Source: Halalkalibacter alkalisediminis
GTDB taxonomy: Bacteria > Bacillota > Bacilli > Bacillales > Bacillaceae_D
NCBI RefSeq assembly: GCF_028610705.1
Contig: NZ_JAQQWT010000018.1
Coordinates: 1 to 64,000, forward strand
DNA length: 64,000 bases
Reading direction: 5' to 3'
Under the pieces are notes generated by a model. It was given only the letters and a program-made list of their open reading frames with translations. It did not search any database and had not been told where the DNA came from. The position numbers and the translations under genes are program-made. This document shows, piece after piece, positions 26,910 through 35,620 of this stretch (positions are counted from its first letter, which is position 1; every line of letters begins with the position of its first letter).

Positions 26910-27728
26910 ATGAACATAAACCCACAAATTCACTTAACGACAGGACAATTTGCGAAATTAATAAATGTCAGTAAAGATACTCTGTTTTATTACGATAAAG
27001 TTGGTATTTTTTCTCCAGAGATCATTGCTTCTAACGGATATAGGTACTATTCAATTTATCAATCAGATGTTTTTTCGGTCATTTCTGTACTGAAAGAATT
27101 AGATATGCCATTAAAGGACATCAAAAAATTCCTTGATCATAGATCACCTGAAAAGCTAATTCTTTTGCTGGAAAAAGAAGAAAAAGCTCTTACGACGAAA
27201 ATCAATCATCTTGAAAAAATGAGAAATTTAATGGCTGAGAAAATAAATGTTACAAAAGAAGCAGTTGAGTTGAATACTTCAGAAATTGTTATTGTAAATA
27301 AAGAGGAACAATTCTTAGTAATTACTGATTCCAAACCGTTAACGCAGGATAAAAATATCTACGACTCTATTTATTATCACTACAATTACTTAGAAGAATA
27401 TAATATAGTTCCCTCCGCCTCCGAAGGGTGGATGATAAGTGTAGAAAACATTCTAAAGGGAGAAAATAGAAGGTATGACTATCTTTATACAAGAGTAACT
27501 CAATCGAAATATGCGAATTATCAAGTTGAGAAAGGGGCATATTTGGTTACCTACCATACGGAAGGTTATTCTAAGATTGAACAAACCTATAATAGATTGG
27601 TAACGTATGCGAAAGATCATGATCTAGTTTTGAAAGGATTCTTTTATGAGGATATACTGCTAGATGAGTTATCTGTTAAAGGGTTTGAAAAGTATTTAAT
27701 AAAACTTTCTGTGCCATTTCAGAAATAA
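26910..27728 (+). CDS. MerR-family transcriptional regulator (BmrR/BltR-like)
   Basis: A 272-residue regulator. Residues ~10-80 hold the MerR winged helix ([26 protein letters not shown], then [34 protein letters not shown]). A coiled-coil linker covers ~85-125, and the rest is a GyrI-like effector-binding domain. This build is typical for regulators that bind hydrophobic cations and activate a neighbouring efflux pump, here the MATE gene upstream in the same direction. No separate promoter was identified between them. Confidence 0.87.
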   Translation: MNINPQIHLTTGQFAKLINVSKDTLFYYDKVGIFSPEIIASNGYRYYSIYQSDVFSVISVLKELDMPLKDIKKFLDHRSPEKLILLLEKEEKALTTKINHLEKMRNLMAEKINVTKEAVELNTSEIVIVNKEEQFLVITDSKPLTQDKNIYDSIYYHYNYLEEYNIVPSASEGWMISVENILKGENRRYDYLYTRVTQSKYANYQVEKGAYLVTYHTEGYSKIEQTYNRLVTYAKDHDLVLKGFFYEDILLDELSVKGFEKYLIKLSVPFQK

Positions 27729-27771
27729 ACGATTCTGAAATAGTAAATATAATTCCTAGGGAGTGAAAATT

Positions 27772-28404
27772 ATGGAAATAAACAAAACTACATTTTCTAT
27801 TTTATGCCTTGCTGTATTACTAGTTGGGTGTAATTCCGGAGAAAATACACAACCAACAGAAGTAATCGAAGAGGAGAGAGGACAAATCGAAGCAGAACTT
27901 GAAACCTTTAGCTTTAGTGAATCAATGGAGAAAGCAGATTTAGTTGCTGAGGTAAAGATTATATCAAAGTTAAGTGAAATCGAAGAACCTTTGCCTAAAA
28001 CTATTTATAGTGCAACCATTGTTGATTTACTTAAAGGTGAAAGCGAAATATTAGAAATAAACATCATGCAGCAAGGTAATAGTAATTGGCAGTTTAATGA
28101 TAATGCATTGTTCTCTACAGATGAAAATTACATTTTAGTTTTGAAAAAAGCTACTGATGATTATGTCCCATATGAAAATACATATTGGATATTAGGTGAG
28201 GAGACAGGTATGTACCAAGTTTTAGATAAGAATATAACAGTAAAAATGGCATTAAAAGATAATCAATTAAATTCTATAGAACTCAATGACGTTACAGAAA
28301 AAATAAAAAATAAAGAAATTCAATCAAAAGTAAGTTCGACAAATGAGTTCCAAGCTTTAGACAAAAAAGCTTTAAAAGAAAAAATTAATAAAGAAGTAAA
28401 ATAA
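27772..28404 (+). CDS. Lipoprotein of unknown function
   Basis: About 210 residues. The signal peptide ends LLVGC with the lipid Cys near residue 17, followed by an acidic linker. The domain (FSFSESMEKADLVAEVKIISK, TIYSATIVDLLKGESEILEINIMQQGN, NYILVLKK) resembles the beta-rich lipoprotein fold often annotated only as hypothetical in Bacillaceae. The ATG at 27772 lies eight bases after AGGGAG; the GTG at 27763 is part of that region. A broken secreted-protein gene follows 15 bases on in the same direction. Confidence 0.7.
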   Translation: MEINKTTFSILCLAVLLVGCNSGENTQPTEVIEEERGQIEAELETFSFSESMEKADLVAEVKIISKLSEIEEPLPKTIYSATIVDLLKGESEILEINIMQQGNSNWQFNDNALFSTDENYILVLKKATDDYVPYENTYWILGEETGMYQVLDKNITVKMALKDNQLNSIELNDVTEKIKNKEIQSKVSSTNEFQALDKKALKEKINKEVK

Positions 28405-28419
28405 CTGGAGGAGTCTAAG

Positions 28420-28588
28420 TTGAAAATAATAAAAACATTACTATTAATATGTATTTTATTACTAACTTACCACAGTTAACATTCGCTCGCACGGGGTCTT
28501 CGTGTAATTCAGGTAGTGAAATGTATGGTTATTTAGTAAACTGCAACACTATTCCACAATGGCACGCATTTGCGGAATACAAAATTCA
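28420..28588 (+). pseudogene. Frameshifted small secreted protein
   Basis: A TTG behind GGAGGAG opens a signal peptide (KIIKTLLLICILLLT), but the frame stops after 19 codons. One base shift continues it as LPQLTFARTGSSCNSGSEMY then GYLVNCNTIPQWHAFAEYK, ending at about 28588 where the opposite-strand hydrolase begins. The expected product would be a ~60-residue secreted peptide with Cys residues. No family recognised. Layout and size recall the ORF pair at 3775-4189. Confidence 0.4.
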
Positions 28589-29188
28589 GTTATTTTTGAA
28601 GAAGTGCAATGTTTCTCTAAATGTATTTTGAGCTAATTCTTTATTGTATTTAGAAGAGTATGGATCACTAAATCCGTGTTCACCCCTACATATATGTACA
28701 TCTATATTTGGTTTATCTAAAGTTGAAACTAATTCCTCAACATTAAATGATTTTTCCACTTTTGGGAAAAGTAGAAACACCGGACATTTGGGATATATAT
28801 TTACATAATCCCTAATACGTGAGCCATAGTATCCAACAATACCATCAACGCATTCTTCCTCACTACACAACCAAGCAACCGTTGCCCCTACACTAAATCC
28901 AATGATAAATATGTTTGAATACTTATCTTGAATATCTAACAATATATTTTTTACTTTATGTAATCCGTTTGCGAAACCGACATTATCCATAAAATTATGG
29001 TAAGCCTTTTCCTCTTGAGAATAATCAAAAGCTATTTCTTGTTCTAATAAATTTGGACAAATGACATCAAAATTTTGTTCTGATAGTAATTCACATAAAT
29101 CCACCATATGTTGATTAATTCCATATATTTCGTGAACGACAATAATTAATTTATCGGATTTTTTGTTTATTTTAAGCACCCTATTCAC
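28586..29188 (-). CDS. Dienelactone-hydrolase-like alpha/beta hydrolase
   Basis: A 200-residue alpha/beta hydrolase. The oxyanion segment is VVHEIYGINQHMVDLCELL, the nucleophile elbow GFSVGATVAW carries Ser where true dienelactone hydrolases have Cys, and the His is in CRGEHGFSDPYS, typical of the DLH family. The Asp/acid is probably in the VFLLFPKVEKS region, but this strand is poorly conserved (usual GxxD is not clear). Substrate unknown. Its end overlaps the frameshifted peptide gene on the other strand. Confidence 0.75.
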   Translation of the reverse strand: MNRVLKINKKSDKLIIVVHEIYGINQHMVDLCELLSEQNFDVICPNLLEQEIAFDYSQEEKAYHNFMDNVGFANGLHKVKNILLDIQDKYSNIFIIGFSVGATVAWLCSEEECVDGIVGYYGSRIRDYVNIYPKCPVFLLFPKVEKSFNVEELVSTLDKPNIDVHICRGEHGFSDPYSSKYNKELAQNTFRETLHFFKNN

Positions 29189-29528
29189 CCCTTAAATGAT
29201 TTTCACATTGTTAGTTTATATCATTTCAAACCTGTCCCGTTAATGAGAGTTCGATATATTTCCTTCTCTTATTCAAGAAAATGGCCCTTTTTATGAAGAA
29301 AGACGCTTTCCTTATTTCAGAAAAGCGTCCTTTAATGGAATAAAGAATAATTAATCGTTCCCTTCTAATAGCTTTATAGAATGAAGCTCTTGATCCATTT
29401 GTAAATACGCCTTTATTTCAAAAAAGATAATGAAAAATGAGCTGTCGGAACAGCCCATCGGTTCTTCAATTATGGCTCCCGATTGCTGAATATTGACATA
29501 ATGACTAGTTCCCTTTAATACTTAAAGA
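29189..29528. other. Intergenic stretch with terminator and dispersed-repeat words
   Basis: No gene. GACGCTTT at 29309 pairs with AAAGCGTC at 29325, followed by CTTT, a probable terminator. The words CTGTCCCGTTAATG (29230) and GCTCCCGATTGCTGAATATT (29478) belong to the dispersed family also seen at 22607-22690 and 24870. Confidence 0.45.
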
Positions 29529-29900
29529 CTAATTTTCCAAACTTCCCCTTTTAATAGCAATCTCTTTGTTATATCTTTCCCCCCAGTCTCTCATAAGCAT
29601 AATAATTGGTTCTATTGTATGGCCAAACTCAGTTAACGAATATTCTACCTTTGGTGGTACTTCTCTATAAACTTCCCTGTGCACTATTCCATCTTTTTCT
29701 AATTCACGAAGTTGAAGGGTCAACATTCTCTGAGTGATGTCAGGCATTAGCCTACGGAATTCATTAAAACGCTTTGTTCCTGACGTTAAATGAAATAAAA
29801 TAATGCCTTTCCATTTTCCACCGATTACTTCTAACGTTGCTTCAACTGGACACCCGAATGGGTCAGGACAAACTGAGTATTGGTTATGCTGATTGTTCAT
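29529..29900 (-). CDS. HxlR-family transcriptional regulator
   Basis: A 123-residue winged-helix repressor. The N-terminal segment [28 protein letters not shown] and the recognition part [31 protein letters not shown] are classic HxlR. Two cysteines near residues 11 and 16 could sense quinones or diamide as in YodB-type members. I set the start at 29900, seven bases after GGAGG, not at the longer upstream ATG whose added stretch is hydrophobic and unlike the family. It is divergent from the oxidoreductase at 30079. Confidence 0.88.
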   Translation of the reverse strand: MNNQHNQYSVCPDPFGCPVEATLEVIGGKWKGIILFHLTSGTKRFNEFRRLMPDITQRMLTLQLRELEKDGIVHREVYREVPPKVEYSLTEFGHTIEPIIMLMRDWGERYNKEIAIKRGSLEN

Positions 29901-29921
29901 ATGTATACCTCCATTAATCAA

Positions 29922-29941
29922 TAGTATAAAAAATGATACTA
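29922..29941. promoter_or_regulatory. HxlR operator candidate
   Basis: TAGTAT and ATACTA face each other across eight bases just upstream of the HxlR gene. The half-sites resemble the TACTA-type palindromes bound by YodB-like HxlR regulators. It probably serves autoregulation and control of the divergent dehydrogenase. Confidence 0.5.
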
Positions 29942-30078
29942 TACAACAAAAATGTGCGTACTTACAATAAATTATCATTTAAACTATTATAACCATTATA
30001 AAAGCATTAAATATAACAGACTCACTTTTTAATGCGATTTAGAAACTTTGAATAACTTTACGAAAGGATGATTGAACC

Positions 30079-31104
30079 ATGGTAATTATGAAGGCTGTAG
30101 GTTTGCATCGTTATCTACCAATTGATAATCCAGAAAGTTTGTTGGATCTACAAATCGAAAAACCGAGTGCTTCGGGTCGGGATCTACTCGTTAGCGTAAA
30201 AGCTGTTGGAGTGAACCCAGTTGATTATAAGGTCCGCTCACCTAAAGAAAAAGTGGAGGAAGCCCCTAAAGTTTTAGGGTGGGATGTGGCAGGGATTGTA
30301 GAAGAAATTGGTCCAGATTGCAAGTTGTTTAAACCAGGCGATGAGGTCTATTATGCTGGTGACTACACTCGACAAGGGGGGAATAGTGAATTCCATCTTG
30401 TTGACGAAAGGATTGTAGGTAAAAAACCAAAATCCTTAAGCTTTGGAGAAGCTGCTGCTCTACCATTAACAACGATTACTGCTTACGAGGCACTATTTGA
30501 TCGTATGAATATTAGTCTTAACCCAAACGAAAATAAGAATAAAACGATTCTTATTATTGGCGCAGCAGGCGGGGTCGGATCTATAGCCATCCAATTAGCT
30601 AAATGGGCTGGGCTAACAGTGATTGGTACTGCCTCCAGACCTGAGTCTATTGCTTGGTCAAAAAAGCTGGGAGCTGTTCATACCATAAATCACTTTGAAG
30701 AGTTCGTTCCGCAATTAAAGCAGTTGGGATATGAAGCAGTGCAGTATATTCTTTGTCTTAACACAACAGATAAACATTGGGTAAACATGACAGATGCTAT
30801 TGCCCCTCAGGGGAAAATTTGTTCGATAGTCGAAACAGATGGACCCCTCAATCTATCACTGCTAATGTACAAAAGTGCAACGTTTGTTTGGGAGGTAATG
30901 TTTACAAGATCCATGTTCCAAACGGAAGATATGATTGAACAGCACAAACTCTTAAATAAAGTAGCCGGTTTAGTTGATAGTAATATAATAAAAACTACCT
31001 TAACGGAACGTCTCTCACCTATTAATGCAGAGCATTTACGAAAAGCTCATAGATTGCTAGAGACTGGCAAATCTATAGGAAAAACGGTCGTAGAAAATTT
31101 TTAA
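30079..31104 (+). CDS. Zinc-type alcohol dehydrogenase-like / quinone oxidoreductase
   Basis: A 341-residue medium-chain reductase without the catalytic zinc ligands, so of the quinone oxidoreductase (QOR) branch. Seen: VKAVGVNPVDYKVR, VLGWDVAGIVEEIG, ALPLTTITAYEALFDRM and the NADPH site IIGAAGGVGSIAIQLAKW. The ATG at 30079 follows AAAGGATGA. It probably reduces quinones or reactive enals with NADPH. It stands divergent from the HxlR regulator, the usual partner for such detoxifying enzymes. Confidence 0.87.
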   Translation: MVIMKAVGLHRYLPIDNPESLLDLQIEKPSASGRDLLVSVKAVGVNPVDYKVRSPKEKVEEAPKVLGWDVAGIVEEIGPDCKLFKPGDEVYYAGDYTRQGGNSEFHLVDERIVGKKPKSLSFGEAAALPLTTITAYEALFDRMNISLNPNENKNKTILIIGAAGGVGSIAIQLAKWAGLTVIGTASRPESIAWSKKLGAVHTINHFEEFVPQLKQLGYEAVQYILCLNTTDKHWVNMTDAIAPQGKICSIVETDGPLNLSLLMYKSATFVWEVMFTRSMFQTEDMIEQHKLLNKVAGLVDSNIIKTTLTERLSPINAEHLRKAHRLLETGKSIGKTVVENF

Positions 31105-31155
31105 TGTAATCAAGCTTAAACATTAGAAACATTAAATGGCTGTACGAATATATAG

Positions 31156-31328
31156 GTGTAACTTTGAAATGAAATTTGAGCAAAAATACCTCGCAAACCC
31201 TTATTTCATGATAAATAAGAAGAATCCTTTTTGAAAAAATTTGATCAAAATGGATTCTTCTTCAGCCGTTTAAGTTTGGTTTTTATAAAAAAGGTTGATC
31301 ATTTTCTACCTATCATTTACTCAACAAT
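31156..31328 (-). repeat. 173-bp dispersed repeat, copy B (inverted)
   Basis: Reverse complement of the repeat at 533-705, same length and with the same internal AAGAAGAATCC hairpin. Copies differ by scattered single bases, including paired changes near the loop. It fills most of the gap between the oxidoreductase and the GrpB gene; nothing else is seen in that gap. Confidence 0.75.
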
Positions 31329-31392
31329 TATGTATCTCTGAAAAATTTAGGAACGTACCTTAAAGAATCACCGCCATTAATTTGATTCATAA

Positions 31393-31947
31393 TTACATTT
31401 TAAGAACTGAATTAATAAATTCTGTTTTAGCTTTAGTGTATAACTCACGATCATTACTATATTTTTCTACTAAATTTTTTTTAAGGATAGCATATTCATT
31501 AACAAGAAGCTGATTAGATTGTAATCGGTCTCGAAACAGTAGCTGCTTATCCCACCGTTCATCCCCCTCAAGCAATAGGTGTAGATGTACTTCTCGTTTG
31601 TCGTTAGTTACTTTCACAAAGAACCTTTGCCACGGGCGTTGATCTAAATCAGGATGCACATAATGCCAATTGTAATCAACTAACAATGAAGCAATGTCTT
31701 CTACCGTTTCGAATGAATCAATTTTGGCCATTAAATCGATGATTGGTTTCGATGGTAAATTCGGAATAGATGTACTTCCATAATGTTGAATTTCAGTTAT
31801 ACCTGAAGGAGAAAGAATATCTAGAAGTAAAGCCTTTTCATGCTCACCTTTTTTGATCCATCTTGGATTCGGTTCAACAATGTCTATTGTCTCGGTAGCC
31901 CAAACTGGCCATATGTTTTTATCATGAATATTTTCCATCTTACTCAC
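31393..31947 (-). CDS. GrpB-family (UPF0157) protein
   Basis: A 184-residue member of the GrpB/UPF0157 group, a nucleotidyltransferase-like fold whose function is poorly known. Signatures: IVEPNPRWIKKGEHEKALLL, then ITEIQHYGSTSIPNLPSKPIIDLMAKI, and REVHLHLLLEGDERWDKQLLFRDRL. It has the normal length and a GAGGGTGA ribosome binding site. It stands alone between a dispersed repeat and a decayed region. Confidence 0.88.
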   Translation of the reverse strand: MSKMENIHDKNIWPVWATETIDIVEPNPRWIKKGEHEKALLLDILSPSGITEIQHYGSTSIPNLPSKPIIDLMAKIDSFETVEDIASLLVDYNWHYVHPDLDQRPWQRFFVKVTNDKREVHLHLLLEGDERWDKQLLFRDRLQSNQLLVNEYAILKKNLVEKYSNDRELYTKAKTEFINSVLKM

Positions 31948-32274
31948 CCTCAGACTGTTTATATTTAATCATTTGCTAAAATTGTTTTACGTTATGTGAC
32001 CAAGGTAGTAAAACAACATAAGCATTCTACTTTTTCTTTATTCTCCATTCATACCTTTTCTCCTTCCCCACAAAATGCCCAATATCAAAAGAGGCAGCAT
32101 ACCATTTCTGTTTAAGTACATCTCTTCACAAACTACAATATAATTGAAAAATAAAATAATCTGCTTATAGGCAAACAAGATAGTAACCTTCTAACACTTA
32201 TTATCTCTGAATCGATAATGCCATTTCTTTTAACGTTTCTTTTTCAAGCACTTCTTTTGTCATTCCTATTTTTG
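31948..32274. other. Decayed stretch
   Basis: No supported gene. Minus-strand frames keep short protein-like runs: at about 32042-32125 LNRNGMLPLLILGILWGRRKG, like a tiny membrane protein, with no proper ribosome binding site; and at about 32208-32280 AKIGMTKEVLEKETLKEMAL, the end of an unknown protein. Both look like gene debris next to the ALDH stub. Confidence 0.3.
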
Positions 32275-32460
32275 CTAGATGCAAAAATATTCTACATATT
32301 GACCTAAACCGATACCACCGAACTCACGACCGGTACCACTTTCCTTAAATCCACAAACTGGGGCATCAAATGAACTTGAAGCGCCATTTACATCTACCGT
32401 CCCTGTACGGATACTGCGTGCTACTTTCAAAGTCCTCCATAAGATCTCACGCAGCATCAA
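32275..32460 (-). pseudogene. Aldehyde dehydrogenase C-terminal stub
   Basis: The frame ends VARSIRTGTVDVNGASSSFD then APVCGFKESGTGREFGGIGL and GQYVEY, the strongly conserved end of NAD-dependent aldehyde dehydrogenases (usual PFGGxKxSGxGRE motif, here PVCGFKESGTGRE). Some 420 N-terminal residues including the catalytic Cys are absent. No start signal. Dead remnant. Confidence 0.75.
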
Positions 32461-32514
32461 TTTAAGACTAAATTACCCTCAATCTAAACCGTATTTCAAA
32501 AAGGTGGATTTAAT

Positions 32515-32636
32515 TATAATTTAAGATGTAAACGAAGTATGGCGGGATTGTTACTGTTTTTCTACAGGATAACCTAAAATCTATAAGATGAACCGTACGG
32601 TTACGGGAATCTATGAACCTTTTAGGTCTGTTATCC
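32515..32636 (+). promoter_or_regulatory. Promoter -10, RAT antiterminator site and long hairpin before the GH68 genes
   Basis: TATAAT at 32515 is the likely -10 box; its -35 is poor. At 32544-32575 the sequence GGGATTGTTACTG ... CAGGATAACCT matches the ribonucleic antiterminator (RAT) bound by SacY/SacT/LicT proteins, as before B. subtilis sacB. The 3' half (GGATAACC then TAAAA, 32567-32579) can instead pair with TTTTAGG and GTTATCC at 32620-32636, around an inner AACCGTACGGTT palindrome. The two folds exclude each other, as in sacB. A T-run after the long stem is missing, so termination strength is uncertain. Confidence 0.65.
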
Positions 32637-32724
32637 CACCAAACAAAAAGAAAGGAGGTAAGAATGAAAGAATAGTTGTTTGTAAGAGAAAAAATATTAA
32701 TCAATTAAACGGAGGCAAGAACAA

Positions 32725-34095
32725 ATGAAAATGAAAACTCATAAAAAGGTAGGGAAATTAGTTTTGTGTGCTGCGATTTTAGCGAGCAGTTTGACAAGCA
32801 TTAGCGTTGCTGCGAGCTCTAACTGGAGTATTGAGGATGATTACACGTCGGCTTGGTCGAGACAGCAAGCTGAGAAAGTGGCTCTAACGGAAGAGACGAC
32901 AGCTCCAATCATCGATATGGACTTTGAAGACGTAGCTCCGGATGTGTGGGTTTGGGATACGTGGCCCCTTCAGAACAGAGACGGTTCACTTGCGAACGTG
33001 AAAGGCTACAGAATTGCATTCGCATTGGTTGCACCTCGTACTTATACTTGGCATGACCGTCATACTGAAGCAAGAATCGGTATGTTCTACTCTAAAAACG
33101 GCAAGGATTGGACTTACGCAGGAATTCCGTATGACTATGACAACGCGTTAGGACATATGCAATGGGCTGGTTCTGCTATGTTGGACGAGAAAGGGAAAGT
33201 GCATTTCTTCTATACGGCAACCACTGATATGAATGCCAATGGCGGTAAAGAATTTAATAAAGACGGATGGGTGCAAAGAGCTGAGCAACGTCTCGCTAAG
33301 ACGACATTTGATATCAGTGCAGACAAAAATGGAGTACATCTGACGAATGAAGGTGATCACCAAATCCTTCTTGAAGCAGACGGCCATCATTATGAAACGA
33401 TCGAACAGTTCCAAGAGCACGGAAATATCATCACTGGGTTCCGCGATCCGTTTTTCTTCCAAGATCCGAATACTGGAGAAGAATACATTATTTGGGAAGG
33501 TCAAGCAGGCACTAACAGAAATGATTTAAAACCGGAAAATATCGGTGATAAAGAATACCGCGATACTCATACCGTTCCGGATCATGCAAAATTTTACAAC
33601 GGAAATATCGGGATTGCAAAAGTGCTTGACAACGATGTAACTAAACTGGAAATATTGCCACCACTTCTTGAGTCGGTTGGGGTCAACCATCAGTTGGAAC
33701 GTCCTCATGTTGTGGTAAAAGACGACACTTACTACCTACTTACGATCAGTCACGAATTTACGTTTGCCCCAGGCTTAAGCGGTCCTGATGGATTGTATGG
33801 CTTTGTCGGTGAGGGAAGCTTGCGTACAGATTATAAGCCGGTTAACGGCACTGGTCTGGTTGTTGCCAATCCAGCGGAAAAACCGTTTCAAGCTTATTCT
33901 TGGTGGGCGGCTCCAGATGGTCAGGTCATCAGCTTCATTAATGAACCTTTAGACGAGAATGGTCAAGTTCAATTTGGTGGAACTTTTGCACCGACGCTGA
34001 AGGTATCTTTTGACGGAGACACAACAAAGATCGTGAAAGAAATGCAAGCTGGAGAAATCAAACCATTCGGTCCTTACGGTAGATCTTTACGCTAA
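32725..34095 (+). CDS. GH68 fructosyltransferase (levansucrase/inulosucrase) 1
   Basis: A secreted 456-residue enzyme that splits sucrose and builds fructan or fructo-oligosaccharide. The signal peptide covers residues 1-30 (cleavage near SVAASS). The catalytic triad is intact: nucleophile Asp78 in VWDTWPL, stabilising Asp241 in FRDP, acid/base Glu325 in QLERPH. The ERPH form and short length are like the proteobacterial and archaeal GH68 branch, not B. subtilis SacB (which has ERAN). It follows an RAT leader and is first of three tandem paralogues. Product (levan or inulin) cannot be told by eye. Confidence 0.92.
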   Translation: MKMKTHKKVGKLVLCAAILASSLTSISVAASSNWSIEDDYTSAWSRQQAEKVALTEETTAPIIDMDFEDVAPDVWVWDTWPLQNRDGSLANVKGYRIAFALVAPRTYTWHDRHTEARIGMFYSKNGKDWTYAGIPYDYDNALGHMQWAGSAMLDEKGKVHFFYTATTDMNANGGKEFNKDGWVQRAEQRLAKTTFDISADKNGVHLTNEGDHQILLEADGHHYETIEQFQEHGNIITGFRDPFFFQDPNTGEEYIIWEGQAGTNRNDLKPENIGDKEYRDTHTVPDHAKFYNGNIGIAKVLDNDVTKLEILPPLLESVGVNHQLERPHVVVKDDTYYLLTISHEFTFAPGLSGPDGLYGFVGEGSLRTDYKPVNGTGLVVANPAEKPFQAYSWWAAPDGQVISFINEPLDENGQVQFGGTFAPTLKVSFDGDTTKIVKEMQAGEIKPFGPYGRSLR

Positions 34096-34160
34096 AAGAG
34101 TGAGTACGAAGGGTATATGTAATGGGTAAACCATAATTCTTGAAACGAAGGAGCGATAAC

Positions 34161-35507
34161 ATGTCTATCCAAAAAAGTTTTCAAAAAAAAGGGAAAGCTC
34201 TAACGAGTCTCGCTTTGGCGACAACCCTTGCTGTTTCTGCATTAATTCCTGTTCAGGCCGAGGTCACGGAGACAACTGTCAACTGGACTCGTGAACAAGT
34301 ATCAAAAATCGAACTAAATGAAGATAATACCTTACCTTATCTAGATATAAGTAAACTAGAGAAATTTACGGAAGATTATCATATTTGGGACTCATGGCCA
34401 CTAACTGATCGCGATGGAAATATCGCTTCAATTAAAGGTTGGAAAGTGTTGTTTGCACTTTCTGCTCCTAACGATGTGCTACCAGGTAAAGTACATGACA
34501 TTGCAACAATCCGCTATTTTTATTCGAAAAACGGGAAAGATTGGACACTTGGTGGAACGCTTTTCCCTGAGGGAGCTTCATTAGGTTCTCGTGAATGGGC
34601 TGGATCTGCCATGACGGATGACGGTAAAATTCATGCATTCTATACAGCAACTGGACATAGAGGTCAAGAGCCTTTGACGTTTGAACAGCGATTGGCGATG
34701 GCTACAGGTGATATCGTTGTTGACAGCAAAGGAGTCCGTTTTGAAAACTGGGGTGATCACAAGATCATTTTAGAGCCGGACGGTAAGTATTATCAAACAA
34801 GAGAGCAAGCTCTGCAAGGTGAAGGCGGCGGCTATGCTTTCCGTGATCCTATGTGGTTTAAAGACCCAAAAACCGATAAAGAATATATTCTGTTTGAAGG
34901 AAATTCAGGCGGTGCTGTAGGTGATCGCACATTTAAACAAGAATATGCAGGAAGTACTGAGTACACTAGTGAAAACCCAGTTCCTGCAGGTGCTGTACAT
35001 GCGAATGGGAACATCGGTATTGCAGAGGTAGTTGATGGCGACCCTTCAAATCTTAAAATGCTCCCACCGCTTTTGGAAGCCAATTATGTAAATGAAGAAT
35101 TAGAACGTCCGCATATCGTTGTAAAGGATAATAAATATTATTTATTCCTGGATACCCATATCAATAAATATGCTGAAGGGCTTCAAGGTCCTGAAGGTCT
35201 GTATGGTTTTGTTTCTGATACATTGATCGGTGGTTACGAGCCGTTGAATGAAAGTGGTTTAGTTTTAGCTAATCCTCCGGAAAATCCATACCAAGCGTAT
35301 TCATGGCTAGTTCTTCCGAATTTAAATGTAGTAGCGTTTGCTCATTTTGGGGATATAGGTGATATGTCGATTGATGATATTGGACATCAATCGGAAGAAT
35401 ACCAATTTGAACATTTTGGAGGAACATTGCCTCCAACCGTTAAGCTATCCATCAAAGGCGATACAACCAAAATAGTAAAAGAGTTTAGCCCTGGTTGGAT
35501 TAAGTAA
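34161..35507 (+). CDS. GH68 fructosyltransferase 2
   Basis: 448 residues from the ATG at 34161 behind AAGGAG (an upstream TTG at 34140 lacks a site). Signal peptide ends VQAEV near residue 33. Triad: Asp77 (IWDSWPL), Asp229 (FRDP), Glu315 (ELERPH). It differs clearly from copy 1 and is closer to copy 3, sharing VPGAS-type loops such as LSAPNDVLPGKVHDIA and EHFGGTLPP, so the array grew by stepwise duplication. The gap to copy 1 is 65 bases, so both may share the RAT-controlled transcript. Confidence 0.92.
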   Translation: MSIQKSFQKKGKALTSLALATTLAVSALIPVQAEVTETTVNWTREQVSKIELNEDNTLPYLDISKLEKFTEDYHIWDSWPLTDRDGNIASIKGWKVLFALSAPNDVLPGKVHDIATIRYFYSKNGKDWTLGGTLFPEGASLGSREWAGSAMTDDGKIHAFYTATGHRGQEPLTFEQRLAMATGDIVVDSKGVRFENWGDHKIILEPDGKYYQTREQALQGEGGGYAFRDPMWFKDPKTDKEYILFEGNSGGAVGDRTFKQEYAGSTEYTSENPVPAGAVHANGNIGIAEVVDGDPSNLKMLPPLLEANYVNEELERPHIVVKDNKYYLFLDTHINKYAEGLQGPEGLYGFVSDTLIGGYEPLNESGLVLANPPENPYQAYSWLVLPNLNVVAFAHFGDIGDMSIDDIGHQSEEYQFEHFGGTLPPTVKLSIKGDTTKIVKEFSPGWIK

Positions 35508-35620
35508 TAAGGAAATGATAATAGAAATGGTCGGCTAATCGTATAAGATATTAGCTGGCCATTCTGTTCATTTAAGGGAAGTTTGAGCCTATGATGGACT
35601 GAAGAATAGGGGGAACATAA

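Noticed and set aside
32725-34095. Naming the GH68 genes sacB
   Set aside because: Their ERPH motif and short length fit a different GH68 branch from B. subtilis SacB, and the product is not known.
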